From Corynebacterium callunae DSM 20147 (GTDB lineage: Bacteria; Actinomycetota; Actinomycetes; Mycobacteriales; Mycobacteriaceae): a stretch of 64,000 bases of DNA. Positions 52,232-62,620 of this stretch are shown piece by piece (the first letter of the stretch is position 1; every line of letters begins with the position of its first letter). The notes under the pieces were generated by a model. It did no database searches. It saw nothing but the letters and a program-made list of their open reading frames with translations, and was not told where the DNA came from. The stretch spans positions 1,426,001 to 1,490,000 of the forward strand of contig NC_020506.1 of NCBI RefSeq assembly GCF_000344785.1, given 5' to 3'. Made by a program: the position numbers and the translations under genes.

Positions 52232-53776
52232 CTAAGTAGTTTTGAGTTTTGCCAAGGAGGTCGCCCCGGCGCGCTCAAGTCCTGCAATAACCTCATCTAT
52301 GGTGCTGGCCTTGTCCAGCAACTCCCCAATTACTTCTTGGGTCAGTCCATCTAATTCAGTAGTGGCAATACGGATGGGGTCTTCATGGCTGGCTTGGACA
52401 ATGAGTGATTCCCAGTTGGCAGCAAGGACGGCCTCGCCAAATTTCTCCATCATCTGTCCACGGAAGAATGCTCGGGAATTGGTTGGCGGGGTTGCTGCAG
52501 CCTGTGCAATGGTTTCTTGGCTTACCAAGGTGCGCATTCTGCCCTTGTTCACTAACGCATGGTAGAGGCTGCGGGCTGGATCGATATCGCTATATTGCAG
52601 GTCAATAAGCTGCATTTTGGGGTTATCAATGCTTAAACCCCGGGTCTCAAAGGAACGAATCAGCGCGAGCTTTGCAGTCCAGTCCAAGATATGGGAGGTA
52701 GACAGTGGATCTGTGGCCAACAGCTGCATTACTTCATCCCATAGTTCAAGCAGCTCTCGCTCTTTGGCAGTGGTGGCGTATTTTGCCACCCGGTCTCGGT
52801 AAACCCCTAGCACTTCTAGTGCGCTGAGGCGGCGGCCGTCGACAAGCTCAAGTTTGTGGCTCAGTGTGAGGTCATGTGAGACGCGGGAGACTTCGGCCAC
52901 CGCGTGGGCTAATCGCAGATCGCTGAAGTCTACGCCGGCTTCGATGGCGTCCAAGACCAGCGCGGTCATGCCAAATTTGAGGAAGTTGGAGCTGTGGGAC
53001 ATATTGGCGTCGCCGATGATCACGTGCAGGCGACCCCAGTTGTCGGCATTGGTGTGGGGCTCATCGCGGGTGTTGATAATGCCGCGGTTGAGGGTGGTTT
53101 CCAGCGAGATTTCTTGTTCGATATAGTCTGCGCGCTGGCTAATTTGGAAGCCTGGCTTATCGCCATGTTGGCCGAGCCCCACGCGGCCGGCCCCAATGAT
53201 GACCTGGCGGCACACAAAAAATGGAATGAGTGCTTGGGCGAGGACATCAAAATCTAGGTCACGGGCGTATCGGTAGTTTTCATGTGCTCCGTAGCTAGCG
53301 CCCTTGCCATCAACGTTGTTTTTGTAGATTTTTAGCGGTGGGCACGGTGGGTGTCCATCCAAGACAGAGTGGTCTTGGCTGCTAAAACTGGCTACATCGG
53401 AGACTGCTTGCATGAGGATGTGATCGCCTGCGGCGTCATAAACCATGGCATCCCAGGCGTTGTTAACCTCGGGGGAAGAATATTCTGGGTGTGCGTGGTC
53501 TACATAAAAGCGTGCGCCATTGGAGACAAAAACATTTGCCACACCCATGGAGAAAGGATCAACTACCGGCGCTTGGTGGTAACGGCGCAGGTCAAAGCCA
53601 CGGATATCGCGCAGTGGAGTTTCTTGTTCATAATCCCAGCGCACGCGGTGTTCGCCAAAGCCCCGGGCAATGGAGTACGCCACCACCGTATGTGTGGAGG
53701 TGACGATGGGGCTCAGCACTGGATTGCTGGGCGTGGAAATTCCATATTCTGTTTCTGCACCAATAAACCTATCCAT
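52232..53776 (-). CDS. dop: Depupylase/deamidase Dop
   Basis: Dop is the PafA paralog that removes Pup from conjugates. The 514-residue protein starts MDRFIGAETEYGIS, contains the HDLTL and GARFYVDHAHPEYSSPEV blocks and the SYGAHENYRYARDLDFDVL catalytic region, all expected of Dop. Because this Pup ends in Glu, only the depupylase activity should be needed. ATG 53776 (MDRF) is preferred; ATG 53788 would add MLVG. It is separated from pup by 237 bases. Confidence 0.95.
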   Translation of the reverse strand: MDRFIGAETEYGISTPSNPVLSPIVTSTHTVVAYSIARGFGEHRVRWDYEQETPLRDIRGFDLRRYHQAPVVDPFSMGVANVFVSNGARFYVDHAHPEYSSPEVNNAWDAMVYDAAGDHILMQAVSDVASFSSQDHSVLDGHPPCPPLKIYKNNVDGKGASYGAHENYRYARDLDFDVLAQALIPFFVCRQVIIGAGRVGLGQHGDKPGFQISQRADYIEQEISLETTLNRGIINTRDEPHTNADNWGRLHVIIGDANMSHSSNFLKFGMTALVLDAIEAGVDFSDLRLAHAVAEVSRVSHDLTLSHKLELVDGRRLSALEVLGVYRDRVAKYATTAKERELLELWDEVMQLLATDPLSTSHILDWTAKLALIRSFETRGLSIDNPKMQLIDLQYSDIDPARSLYHALVNKGRMRTLVSQETIAQAAATPPTNSRAFFRGQMMEKFGEAVLAANWESLIVQASHEDPIRIATTELDGLTQEVIGELLDKASTIDEVIAGLERAGATSLAKLKTT

Positions 53777-53920
53777 GCCCACTAGCATATAGAGCCACCT
53801 TGCTGGGTGTGTGCTAAACACCCAGGACTAATTGGCGGCCTGCTCGCGGCGAAAGACTCGCAAGAGGCCAGCATGGGAGCGGCATGGAACCATCACAAGA
53901 CCATGCACAAAACCGGCTGC

Positions 53921-55507
53921 TTAGGAGTTGACTACCTCAACTTCAACCACGCGCTTTCCTTGACGTCCAGTGATCCGAGACCACTCATCAGGGTTGGAGG
54001 TATTGGGCAGATCCTCACTTTGCTGATTTTCATCATCAATGGCAGCAATGAGCTGTGCAGCGCTTAGTCCTGCACCATCGCCATCAATATGGGTCTTAAT
54101 AGCCAGCTTCTTGGCGCGGTCCACGATATTCGCGATCATCGCTCCAGAGACAAAGTCGTGGTAGTTCAAGGTGTCTTCTGAACCATCGGCGTAGCTCAGA
54201 CGCACATAAGGACGCGGAGTAAATAGGTGTTTTACTGCCACATCAATAAGTTCTTCAGCTGGTTGCGCCAGCGGAATGGAATCGGTGATATACCGCGCAA
54301 AGATATCGCGAGCGCCACCCTGGTTAGGGCGATTGATGCGGATTTTAATGTCCAGGCGTCCGGGGCGCAGAATTGCTGGATCAATTAGTTCTTCGCGGTT
54401 GGTGGCGCCGATAACGATGACATTCGAGAGATCTTCCACACCATCGAGTTCTGCCAACAGCTGTGGCACCACGGTGGTTTCCATATCCGAGCTCACACCT
54501 GAGCCACGGGTACGGAAAATTGATTCCATCTCATCAAAGAAAATAATGACGGGACGGCCATCACCAGCAAGTTCGCGGGCGCGTTCAAAGATCACGCGGA
54601 TTTGACGCTCGGTTTCACCCACATACTTATTTAGCAGCTCAGGGCCCTTGACATTAATAAAGTATGAGGTTCCAGCCTCACCAATTCGGGAAGACAGGGA
54701 GTTCGCCACTGCCTTTGCAATCAAGGTCTTGCCACAACCGGGCGGACCATAAAGTAATACGCCCTTAGGCGGGTGCAAGTTATAGGCCCGGTAGAGCTCA
54801 GGGTGCAAAAATGGCAGTTCAACGGCATCTTGGATCAATTCAATTTGATCATCCAAGCCGCCAATATCCTCATAGGACACATCGGGGGCTTCCTCCAAGG
54901 CCAACTTGGAAATCTCCGTCTTGGGGATTACCTCAAAGGCATAGCCCGCTTTGCGGTCTACCAAAAGGGTGTCACCGGGGCGCGGTAACTTTGCCGTGCG
55001 ATCCATTAAAGGTCCGGCAAGCTTTACGACGCGTTCCTCCCCGGAACGATCCGACACTAGGGCTCGATCGCGACCGATCATTTCCATCAAGGTGGCTAAT
55101 TCACCGGTTTGTTCATAATCGCAGGCTTCAATAACTTGGTTGCCCTCGCCCAGGCGCACCATTACACCTGGCATAAGATCTGCAGCGCACAGCATGGGAG
55201 AAACTGCTACTCGCATGCGCCGGCCACCGGCAAAGATCTCTGCGTTGGAGCCGTCTTTGGCGGTTTCTAAAAAGGTGCCATATACCGATGGTGGTTGCGC
55301 CATATCTTCCAGCTGCGCAAACATCATCGATAATTTGTCGCGAGAGGATTTCAGCATCTCCGCGAGCTTGGCATTGCGTGCCCCCAAATCTGAATTGGTG
55401 CGCTTTAGTTGACGCACCTCATCAGAAATTCGAGTTAATTCTTCCCGATTAAAATCCGAGAAAGAATTATTGGCAGCAGAATTAGTCGGTGAGCTCATGC
55501 CCACCAC
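53921..55507 (-). CDS. arc: AAA+ ATPase ARC (Mpa homolog)
   Basis: A 528-residue hexameric AAA ATPase: N-terminal coiled coil (about 15-65, [23 protein letters not shown]), two OB domains (about 70-200) and an AAA core with Walker [14 protein letters not shown] and Walker [10 protein letters not shown]. It recognises Pup through the coiled coil and unfolds pupylated proteins. The C-terminus ends VVEVEVVNS and lacks the GQYL/QYL motif that docks Mpa onto the 20S proteasome, matching the absence of prcBA. The start GTG 55507 has AAGGG six bases upstream; ATG 55498 is an alternative. Confidence 0.95.
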   Translation of the reverse strand: MVGMSSPTNSAANNSFSDFNREELTRISDEVRQLKRTNSDLGARNAKLAEMLKSSRDKLSMMFAQLEDMAQPPSVYGTFLETAKDGSNAEIFAGGRRMRVAVSPMLCAADLMPGVMVRLGEGNQVIEACDYEQTGELATLMEMIGRDRALVSDRSGEERVVKLAGPLMDRTAKLPRPGDTLLVDRKAGYAFEVIPKTEISKLALEEAPDVSYEDIGGLDDQIELIQDAVELPFLHPELYRAYNLHPPKGVLLYGPPGCGKTLIAKAVANSLSSRIGEAGTSYFINVKGPELLNKYVGETERQIRVIFERARELAGDGRPVIIFFDEMESIFRTRGSGVSSDMETTVVPQLLAELDGVEDLSNVIVIGATNREELIDPAILRPGRLDIKIRINRPNQGGARDIFARYITDSIPLAQPAEELIDVAVKHLFTPRPYVRLSYADGSEDTLNYHDFVSGAMIANIVDRAKKLAIKTHIDGDGAGLSAAQLIAAIDDENQQSEDLPNTSNPDEWSRITGRQGKRVVEVEVVNS

Positions 55508-55543
55508 TTTAACCCTTCTGCGCTTGCTTCCTAAGAAACAGTA

Positions 55544-56386
<843 letters not shown>

Positions 56387-56426
56387 TCACTTTCTCAAAA
56401 TCTATGAATCGTGCGTGAACTCGGCG

Positions 56427-57689
56427 TTAATTTACCAGATAACTCTCCAAGGCTTTTTCAAACCATAGAAGATCCTTCACTCCCGCCATCTCACGGGCTG
56501 AATGCATGGACAACAACGGGATGCCCACATCGACAGTAGAAATACCCAAACCAGTGGCACTAATTGGCCCAATCGTGGAGCCACAGGGCACTTCATTATT
56601 ACCTGCAAACACCTGGTGTGGCACTCCCGCCATTTGGCAGGCACGCAGCCAGACGCCAGAACTTAAAGCATCAGAGGCATAACGCTGATTGGCATTAACC
56701 TTCAGCACTGGTCCTCGGCCAATAACTGGATAATTCACGGGATCATGTTTCTGCGGGAAATTCGGGTGAATGGAGTGCGCCGCATCGGCAGAGACCATTG
56801 AAGAACGCTGGAACATTTGACGTCGAGTTTCTTCATCTGCACCTAATGCAGTGGCAGTGCGGATGAGGACATCCTCCAAAAGAGGACCTGCGGCACCAGT
56901 TGGAGAGTTACTTCCCACTTCCTCGTGATCAAATGCAGCCATGATCAAAATATCGGAGCTATTATCCTCACCGCTTGCGGCCTTAATAAGAGCCTTTAAA
57001 GAGGGATAAACACTGCTGAGATTATCCAGGCGGCCCGCAGCAAAGAAGTCTCCATGCGCACCAAAGACTTCAGCTTCTTGGACATCTACGGTGATCAGAT
57101 CGTGGCTTAAGATATCAGCGCTTTCCACATCTGCTGCTTCCGCAATTACTTCCATGATGGAAACGTGAGGATCTCCAACCGCAAAGATGGGTTGCAGGTG
57201 ATGCTGCGGATTAAGAGCAAAGGTGGAGTTGAGGGTGCGATCTAGGTGAATAGCCAAGTTCGGGATGCGCAAAATTGGGCCGGTGTTAAGCAGACGCACT
57301 GAACCATCTGCCAGTACAACCCGACCTGCCAGGCTGAGTTCGCGGTCCAACCAGCTATTAAAAATAGGGCCACCATAAACCTCAACGCCAGCCTGCTGGA
57401 AATGTGCATTGGGCAGATCTCCCTTGGGCTTTAGCTTAAAACCAGGGGAATCTGTATGAGAGCCAATAATCCTGAAGCCGGAATCTACCGAGGCATCTTC
57501 TGGAACCCACCAGGCAATAATTGCACCACCGCGGACCAGAAAATGTCCACCAGGGGTGGCATCCCAGGTTTTGGTTTCATCTTGACGAATAAACCCTACT
57601 GTTTCCAGCTCGGTGGCTACCGTGTCAGCTGCGTGATATGAGCTGGGACTATGGGCGATAAAACTCCGGAAATCGTCAGTTGCATGCAT
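56427..57689 (-). CDS. pepC: M18-family aspartyl/leucyl aminopeptidase
   Basis: A 420-residue zinc-dependent M18 aminopeptidase. Metal-binding blocks are visible: HTDSPGFKLKP (about 78-88, His ligand), AAGRLDNLSSVYPSLKAL (Asp) and IMAAFDHEEVGSNSPTGAAGP (HEEVG). It removes N-terminal residues from peptides in the cytoplasm. Corynebacterial genomes call this pepC. It lies upstream of trmI by 46 bases and is divergent from the RecB-like gene. Confidence 0.92.
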   Translation of the reverse strand: MHATDDFRSFIAHSPSSYHAADTVATELETVGFIRQDETKTWDATPGGHFLVRGGAIIAWWVPEDASVDSGFRIIGSHTDSPGFKLKPKGDLPNAHFQQAGVEVYGGPIFNSWLDRELSLAGRVVLADGSVRLLNTGPILRIPNLAIHLDRTLNSTFALNPQHHLQPIFAVGDPHVSIMEVIAEAADVESADILSHDLITVDVQEAEVFGAHGDFFAAGRLDNLSSVYPSLKALIKAASGEDNSSDILIMAAFDHEEVGSNSPTGAAGPLLEDVLIRTATALGADEETRRQMFQRSSMVSADAAHSIHPNFPQKHDPVNYPVIGRGPVLKVNANQRYASDALSSGVWLRACQMAGVPHQVFAGNNEVPCGSTIGPISATGLGISTVDVGIPLLSMHSAREMAGVKDLLWFEKALESYLVN

Positions 57690-57759
57690 GGTTCAAGAGT
57701 AGCTAACTCCCCCACCGCTGCGCAGGAAGTCCACCCGAGCAATTAAGGTGTTGATCATT

Positions 57760-58596
57760 ATGACCAGCCCTTCAGAAACGACTCCGAAAAAACCAAAACC
57801 ACTTGCACTCTCCCCTTCGCGCGCCGGGGACTACCAACAATGTCCACTGCTTTACCGTTTCCGTGCTATTGATAGGCTGCCTGAGCCTAAAACTGTGGCA
57901 CAGGTGAAGGGAACCTTGGTGCACGCAGTGTTGGAGCATATGCATAAGCTGCCCCGCGAGGACCGCCAATATCCGGCAATGGTGAAGCAGCTAAAGCCCA
58001 CCTGGTCTCAGATGTGCCAAGAGGATGCAGAGCTAGAAGAACTCGTTCCCGCAGAGCAATTAAATGATTTTTTGGTGGAATGCCGCTCTTTGCTGCGGGG
58101 CTATTTTGAGATGGAAAATCCGCAGGGTTTTGATGCGACCGAGTGTGAAATGTACGTAGATACAGTACTTCCCAATGGTGTGCCGGTACGCGGATTTATT
58201 GACCGGGTGGACACTGCTCCAACTGGTGAAGTGCGAGTTGTCGACTATAAGACCGGCAAAAAGCCCAAACCACAATGGAGCCAGCAGGCTCAATTCCAAA
58301 TGCTCTTTTATGCCTTGGTGTACTGGCGACTTTTTGATTCCATTCCAGCCCAGCTGCGCCTGATGTATTTGAAGGTTAATGATTCCATGTTCCTTAGCCC
58401 TTCCAAGGAACAACTGGAGTTTTTTGAGCGTGATTTAGCTGAGCTCTGGGCCAAAATTGAGATGGACGGCAAAGCCGGACACTTTAGGACCAAAACCTCG
58501 AAGTTGTGTGGCTGGTGTCCACATCAGGCTTTGTGTCCTGAATTTGGTGGAGTGCCACCGGAATACCCTGGTTGGCCTGGCAGCACTGCCGATTAA
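57760..58596 (+). CDS. RecB-like PD-(D/E)XK nuclease with Fe-S cluster motif
   Basis: A 278-residue protein similar to the nuclease domain of RecB/AddB and Cas4. N-terminal Cys in YQQCPLLYRFRAID (about residue 28) and a C-terminal CGWCPHQALCPEF give the four-cysteine Fe-S arrangement known from AddB. The nuclease core shows VRVVDYKTGKKPKPQW with the D...K catalytic pair and the upstream RGFIDRVD. It probably acts in DNA repair. It is transcribed divergently from pepC; ATG 57760 is used because a TTG at 57748 would add only four residues. Confidence 0.9.
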   Translation: MTSPSETTPKKPKPLALSPSRAGDYQQCPLLYRFRAIDRLPEPKTVAQVKGTLVHAVLEHMHKLPREDRQYPAMVKQLKPTWSQMCQEDAELEELVPAEQLNDFLVECRSLLRGYFEMENPQGFDATECEMYVDTVLPNGVPVRGFIDRVDTAPTGEVRVVDYKTGKKPKPQWSQQAQFQMLFYALVYWRLFDSIPAQLRLMYLKVNDSMFLSPSKEQLEFFERDLAELWAKIEMDGKAGHFRTKTSKLCGWCPHQALCPEFGGVPPEYPGWPGSTAD

Positions 58597-58719
58597 GAGG
58601 GGGGTATTCCAATTTGCGAGGGTGAAAAATAAGGCTATTCTTAAGTAGAACCTTTTTCAATTGAATTTTTGATAAGTTTTAGCCATATTACTAAATGAAT
58701 TCCCCGAAAGGATTTTTTC

Positions 58720-58965
58720 GTGGACACCCCGCAGCACCCTGGTGAGATTTTGCACCAGCAATTTATGGAACCCCGCGGAATCAGCACCTACGCATTAGCC
58801 AAGTCTTTACATGTCGCAGAATCCAGCATCACCAATGTAGTAAATGGACAACGGCCTATAAGCCTGGAACTTGCCAAGAAATTGGAAAGGGCTTTTGGCT
58901 TAAGTGCTCAAGATTGGTTGGCTTTACAGCATAATTTTGAGCAATCACAGCGACTTTCTGCATAA
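58720..58965 (+). CDS. HigA/VapI-like XRE antitoxin-type regulator (orphan)
   Basis: An 81-residue helix-turn-helix protein with the HigA pattern HPGEILHQQFMEPRGISTYALAKSLHVAESSITNVVNGQRPISLELAKKLERAFG. Such proteins are antitoxins that repress their own higBA operon. No HigB toxin frame is seen in the 123 bases upstream or in the terminator downstream, so it is an orphan and may be a free-standing repressor. The start is GTG 58720 with AAAGGA about ten bases upstream. Confidence 0.88.
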   Translation: MDTPQHPGEILHQQFMEPRGISTYALAKSLHVAESSITNVVNGQRPISLELAKKLERAFGLSAQDWLALQHNFEQSQRLSA

Positions 58966-58969
58966 AAGA

Positions 58970-59013
58970 GTGGCGCCTGGCCTTGAGGAAAAATTCTTAA
59001 AGCCAGGCGCCAC
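58970..59013. terminator. Terminator of the HigA-like gene and MFS gene
   Basis: gtggcgcctggc and gccaggcgccac form a 12-base stem with a 20-base loop, followed by ttttt on the plus strand. On the minus strand it is preceded by the MFS stop region and followed by ctcttttat, so it can work both ways. Confidence 0.8.
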
Positions 59014-59038
59014 CAGTTTTTCGTCGAAAAGCACTCTT

Positions 59039-60238
59039 TTAATGCTTGTGGGTTAACCAGTAAAATACGCCAGCAACCAGCACCAATGCAGCCAAGACGC
59101 TGTACATCACGCTATAACCAGTCGCGGTAACCAAAATGCCCAAGAGAATTGGGCCGAGGCCAATACCAAGATCCATAAATAGGAAAAGCGTGGAGATGCC
59201 AGAGCCCACCTGATGGCTGGGCACATTGCTGACCGCCACTGCCTGAGCTGCAGGCATCAGCGTGCCATATCCCAAACCGGTAAAAACGCCGGCGAGCACC
59301 ACATGCCAATTTTCGCCTGCAAAAGCCATAATCGTCAGCGCGATCGCAAAGTTTGCCAGGCCAAAAAACATCACCGGATTAGCGCCGTGTTTATCCTGCA
59401 CCTTGCCCAAGAATGAACGCATAATCAACATCGCAACTGCATAAGCAATAAAGAAGAGTCCCGCTCCGGTGCTAAGGCCACGTTCCTGCGCAAAACCGTT
59501 GATATAGGTAATAATGCCGGCATATGCCAGGCCAATCATGAGCATAAAGCAACCAATAGTCACCACATCTGGGTGCAACACAGACTTCAAGGACCATGCA
59601 ACCTTAGGGCGATCCTCTTCAGCAGCGCGCAAATGCGCGGGCTTTTTCAAGAAAAAAGCCAGAACCAGGCCGGTACCGCTAGCAGCCACAGTCACCCAAA
59701 ACAGGGCGTTATAACTAAAACTATCGACGACAAACAGTGCCAATGCTGGTCCAACAGCAGTAGCAAGAGTTGATCCCAGAGCGAAATAACCAGTTCCCTC
59801 TGCCCTACGTCCAGCAGGAATAACCGATTGCACCAGTGCCATGACGGCAGTTGAAGCCATGGAATAAGACAAACCGTGAATCAAACGGACCACAATCAGT
59901 GCAGTCAGTGAGTTAGCCGGAATATAAAACAATGCCGCGAAGGTGCCGAGGGCGACAAAACCGATAAGAATCTGCTTTTTGCCAAAACGGTCAGCTGCCC
60001 ATCCGGCAAAAAGACGAGACACCGTTGCACCAATAACAAAGGCACTGGCAGCAAATCCACCAGCGGCCTCAGAAACGGAAAATTGTTGCATGGCATAAAG
60101 CGCCATGACGGTAATCAAAAAATAAAAGCAAAGGTACTGCGAAAGGTTAACCAACCAACCCAAAACGAAGGCTGGAGTAAATAAAGGGGCTTGTGCACTA
60201 CTGTTTAGACCAGGCGCCGCGGCTGTGGGTGTTGCCAC
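59039..60238 (-). CDS. MFS exporter, MarR-controlled
   Basis: A 399-residue major facilitator with 12 membrane helices and the DHA-like loop AGWAADRFGKKQIL between helices 2 and 3, plus the LIHGLSYSMASTAVMALVQS segment. Likely a drug or metabolite exporter. GTG 60238 is chosen because GGAG lies seven bases upstream; TTG 60256 is an alternative. It is divergent from a MarR gene, and its promoter TATAAT (minus strand) lies inside the palindrome at 60310-60324, which points to repression by that MarR protein. Confidence 0.85.
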   Translation of the reverse strand: MATPTAAAPGLNSSAQAPLFTPAFVLGWLVNLSQYLCFYFLITVMALYAMQQFSVSEAAGGFAASAFVIGATVSRLFAGWAADRFGKKQILIGFVALGTFAALFYIPANSLTALIVVRLIHGLSYSMASTAVMALVQSVIPAGRRAEGTGYFALGSTLATAVGPALALFVVDSFSYNALFWVTVAASGTGLVLAFFLKKPAHLRAAEEDRPKVAWSLKSVLHPDVVTIGCFMLMIGLAYAGIITYINGFAQERGLSTGAGLFFIAYAVAMLIMRSFLGKVQDKHGANPVMFFGLANFAIALTIMAFAGENWHVVLAGVFTGLGYGTLMPAAQAVAVSNVPSHQVGSGISTLFLFMDLGIGLGPILLGILVTATGYSVMYSVLAALVLVAGVFYWLTHKH

Positions 60239-60309
60239 CAAATGACTCCTATTCAACTATGAGATTTTGTCTCCACGATATATGATGAAAACTTTAAACA
60301 AGCTTGACT

Positions 60310-60324
60310 TTTGTATTATACAAA
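60310..60324. promoter_or_regulatory. Probable MarR operator
   Basis: TTTGTAT-T-ATACAAA is a perfect 7-1-7 inverted repeat in the 142-base gap between the MarR and MFS start codons. It contains the minus-strand TATAAT box of the MFS gene, so binding would block transcription initiation. Confidence 0.65.
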
Positions 60325-60380
60325 TGGCTGTTTATGAATACACATTCAGCCCGTAGAAAATTTTTTAAAGAAGGAAAATC

Positions 60381-60845
60381 GTGACTGACGCAGTACCGGA
60401 AAATACCTTTGCCCAAATTGCTTATGAGCAAATGTTAAATTCCAGGTATGCCTTACAAAATCACCCAGCGCATAGATTTTCTGCCGGTTTAGATCGCAGC
60501 GCGACTGTTCTTTTGGCACGATTGTCCGTCGCAGAACCCATGACCATTGCGGAGCTTGCCGAGGCTTTTGGCTTAGATATCTCCACTATTCACCGTCAGG
60601 TGGCTGCTGCTATTAAAGCGGGACTAATTGAGCGAATCGACGATCCAGCCGGTGGACAAGCTAAAAAGCATCAACCAACCGCCGAAGGCAGTCGCCTCTT
60701 GGCTGCAGAATTTGCCTACCGCGAAGCCACCACCCGTGAAATCATGCAAGGCTGGTCCGAGGAAGATACTGCCGACTACCTCCGCTTGGTGGAAAAATTT
60801 AATCGCGGAATTGAACATCTCCGTAATCAGCCTTGGCCACGCTAA
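60381..60845 (+). CDS. MarR-family transcriptional regulator
   Basis: A 154-residue winged-helix regulator. The DNA-binding part is LARLSVAEPMTIAELAEAFGLDISTIHRQVAAAIKAGLIERIDDPAGGQAKKHQPTAEG (about 47-112), including the wing with the conserved basic residues, and dimerisation helices flank it. It probably represses the divergent MFS gene through the palindrome between them and is released by an aromatic ligand; ligand is unknown. A GAAGG site precedes the GTG at 60381. Confidence 0.92.
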   Translation: MTDAVPENTFAQIAYEQMLNSRYALQNHPAHRFSAGLDRSATVLLARLSVAEPMTIAELAEAFGLDISTIHRQVAAAIKAGLIERIDDPAGGQAKKHQPTAEGSRLLAAEFAYREATTREIMQGWSEEDTADYLRLVEKFNRGIEHLRNQPWPR

Positions 60846-60868
60846 AGGTTTTTGCCCTTTGCGATAGC

Positions 60869-60908
60869 AAAAGGAGCTCTCCCCTATTTTTGGGGGCGAG
60901 CTCCTTTT
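60869..60908 (+). terminator. Terminator of the marR gene
   Basis: aaaaggagctc and gagctcctttt form an 11-base stem; an inner cccc/gggg pair closes a smaller loop, and T-rich DNA follows. Confidence 0.8.
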
Positions 60909-60945
60909 TGATCTTTGATTTATGAAACGGTGAATCTATGAGCCT

Positions 60946-62505
60946 TTATGGCTCAAGGTAGAGCTTGCCGCGGAAAATTGGGTGCATCAGGTTTTCCTTG
61001 GACAGCACGGTATCAAGGGTTTTTTCATCCATGAGTTTTCTTTCTAGCACGAGCTCGCGTACAGATCGGCCGGTTAGAGCTGCCTCTTTACCAATTTCAT
61101 CTCCAATATCATGGCCCAGGAATGGGTTGAGGTAGGTGATGATTCCGATGGAGTTGTCTACATAGGCACGGCATACCTCTGGGTTTGCGGTGATACCCAC
61201 AACACACTTTTCACGCAGAGTCTTTGCTGCATTGCCCAAAATGCGCAGGGACTGGAAGAGTGATTCACCGATGACTGGCTCCATAACGTTGAGCTGCAGC
61301 TGGCCAGCTTCAGCTGCCATGGTGACAGTGAGGTCATTGCCAAAAACTTTAAAGCAGACTTGGTTAACTACCTCAGGAATAACTGGGTTGACCTTTGCCG
61401 GCATGATGGAAGAACCAGCCTGACGTGGTGGCAAGTTGATCTCATTAAGACCAGCGCGTGGGCCAGAAGAAAGCAAGCGCAAATCATTACAGATCTTGGA
61501 CAGCTTCATTGCTGCACGCTTTACCGCAGAGTGAGCGAGCACATAAGCTCCGGTATCAGACGTAGCCTCAATAAGGTCACGAGCGGACTTGATCTCTAGA
61601 CCGGTGACCTCTGACAAGGCTGCGGTGACCTGGTGGCGATAACCCGCAGGGGTGTTCACGCCAGTTCCAATTGCGGTTGCACCAAGGTTGATCTCGAGCA
61701 AGCGATCAGCTGCAGAGCGCAGTACAGATTGCTCTTCAGCGAGGTTGTGAGCAAAGGCTTGGAATTCCTCACCTAAGCTCATTGGAACAGCATCTTGCAG
61801 CTGGGTGCGACCCATCTTGATGATGTCTACAAACTCATTGCCCTTTTCACGGAAAGCAACCTGAAGCTGTTCAATCTCACCAATGAGGGTTTGAATGCCG
61901 GCATACACACCAAGACGGAAGCCGGTTGGATAAGCATCATTAGTGGATTGGGACATATTGACATCATCCATGGGGTGCAAGATGTCATAGCGGCCTTTTT
62001 CATAGCCCAGGAATTCCAATGCCAGGTTTGCGATAACTTCATTGGTGTTCATGTTGAGGCTGGTGCCAGCACCGCCCTGGAAAACGTCAATTGGGAATTG
62101 GTCCATGCATCGACCTCCCACCAAAACCTGGTCACAGGCCCACACAATTGCTTCTGCTTTTTCAGCAGGCAGAGTGTGCAGGCGACGGTTGGCCAAAGCT
62201 GCAGCCTTCTTCACCTGCACCATGCCCCGAATGAAATCAGGAACGTGATTGATGGTGGTGCGAGAAATTTGGAAGTTATCTACTGCGCGCAGGGTGTGCA
62301 CACCGTAGTATGCTTCACCTGGAACTTGGAGCTCTCCGAGGAGGTCAGACTCAACGCGGAATTTGGGCTTTGCAGCTGGGGTTGCGCTTTGTTTTTCTGA
62401 ACTCTTAGCTGCAGGTGCTTGATCCTTTTTGGTAGCTGGGGTTGCGCTATCCGCTGAAACTTCCGATTTTGGTGTTTCGGAAGCCTTGTTGCTGGTCTTT
62501 GACAT
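60946..62505 (-). CDS. aspA: Aspartate ammonia-lyase
   Basis: AspA converts L-aspartate to fumarate and ammonia. The 519-residue protein has the fumarase/aspartase signature [10 protein letters not shown], plus [15 protein letters not shown] and [13 protein letters not shown], and a C-terminal catalytic block. The first about 50 residues ([23 protein letters not shown]) are a low-complexity Ala/Ser/Lys/Glu tail not present in E. coli AspA but also seen in C. glutamicum. ATG 62505 has GAGAGG seven bases upstream; an ATG further upstream (MRGIF) is less likely. Confidence 0.96.
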   Translation of the reverse strand: MSKTSNKASETPKSEVSADSATPATKKDQAPAAKSSEKQSATPAAKPKFRVESDLLGELQVPGEAYYGVHTLRAVDNFQISRTTINHVPDFIRGMVQVKKAAALANRRLHTLPAEKAEAIVWACDQVLVGGRCMDQFPIDVFQGGAGTSLNMNTNEVIANLALEFLGYEKGRYDILHPMDDVNMSQSTNDAYPTGFRLGVYAGIQTLIGEIEQLQVAFREKGNEFVDIIKMGRTQLQDAVPMSLGEEFQAFAHNLAEEQSVLRSAADRLLEINLGATAIGTGVNTPAGYRHQVTAALSEVTGLEIKSARDLIEATSDTGAYVLAHSAVKRAAMKLSKICNDLRLLSSGPRAGLNEINLPPRQAGSSIMPAKVNPVIPEVVNQVCFKVFGNDLTVTMAAEAGQLQLNVMEPVIGESLFQSLRILGNAAKTLREKCVVGITANPEVCRAYVDNSIGIITYLNPFLGHDIGDEIGKEAALTGRSVRELVLERKLMDEKTLDTVLSKENLMHPIFRGKLYLEP

Positions 62506-62585
62506 GAAAATGCCTCTCACAAGTAGGTGCTGAAAATCACGATTGTGTTTTCATAATCCTACGGACTTATGAGAGGCGAGGTGGC

Positions 62586-62613
62586 GAACCTAGTCCCTCA
62601 AATGGGGCTAGGT
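62586..62613 (-). terminator. Hairpin between hisG and aspA
   Basis: aacctagtccc and ggggctaggt-like bases form an imperfect stem 8 bases after the hisG stop. No T-tract follows on either strand, so termination is uncertain. Confidence 0.3.
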
Positions 62614-62620
62614 ATCAAAA

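Noticed and set aside
58597..58719. HigB-type toxin upstream of the HigA-like gene
   Set aside because: No open frame of sufficient length and no toxin motif in the AT-rich spacer.
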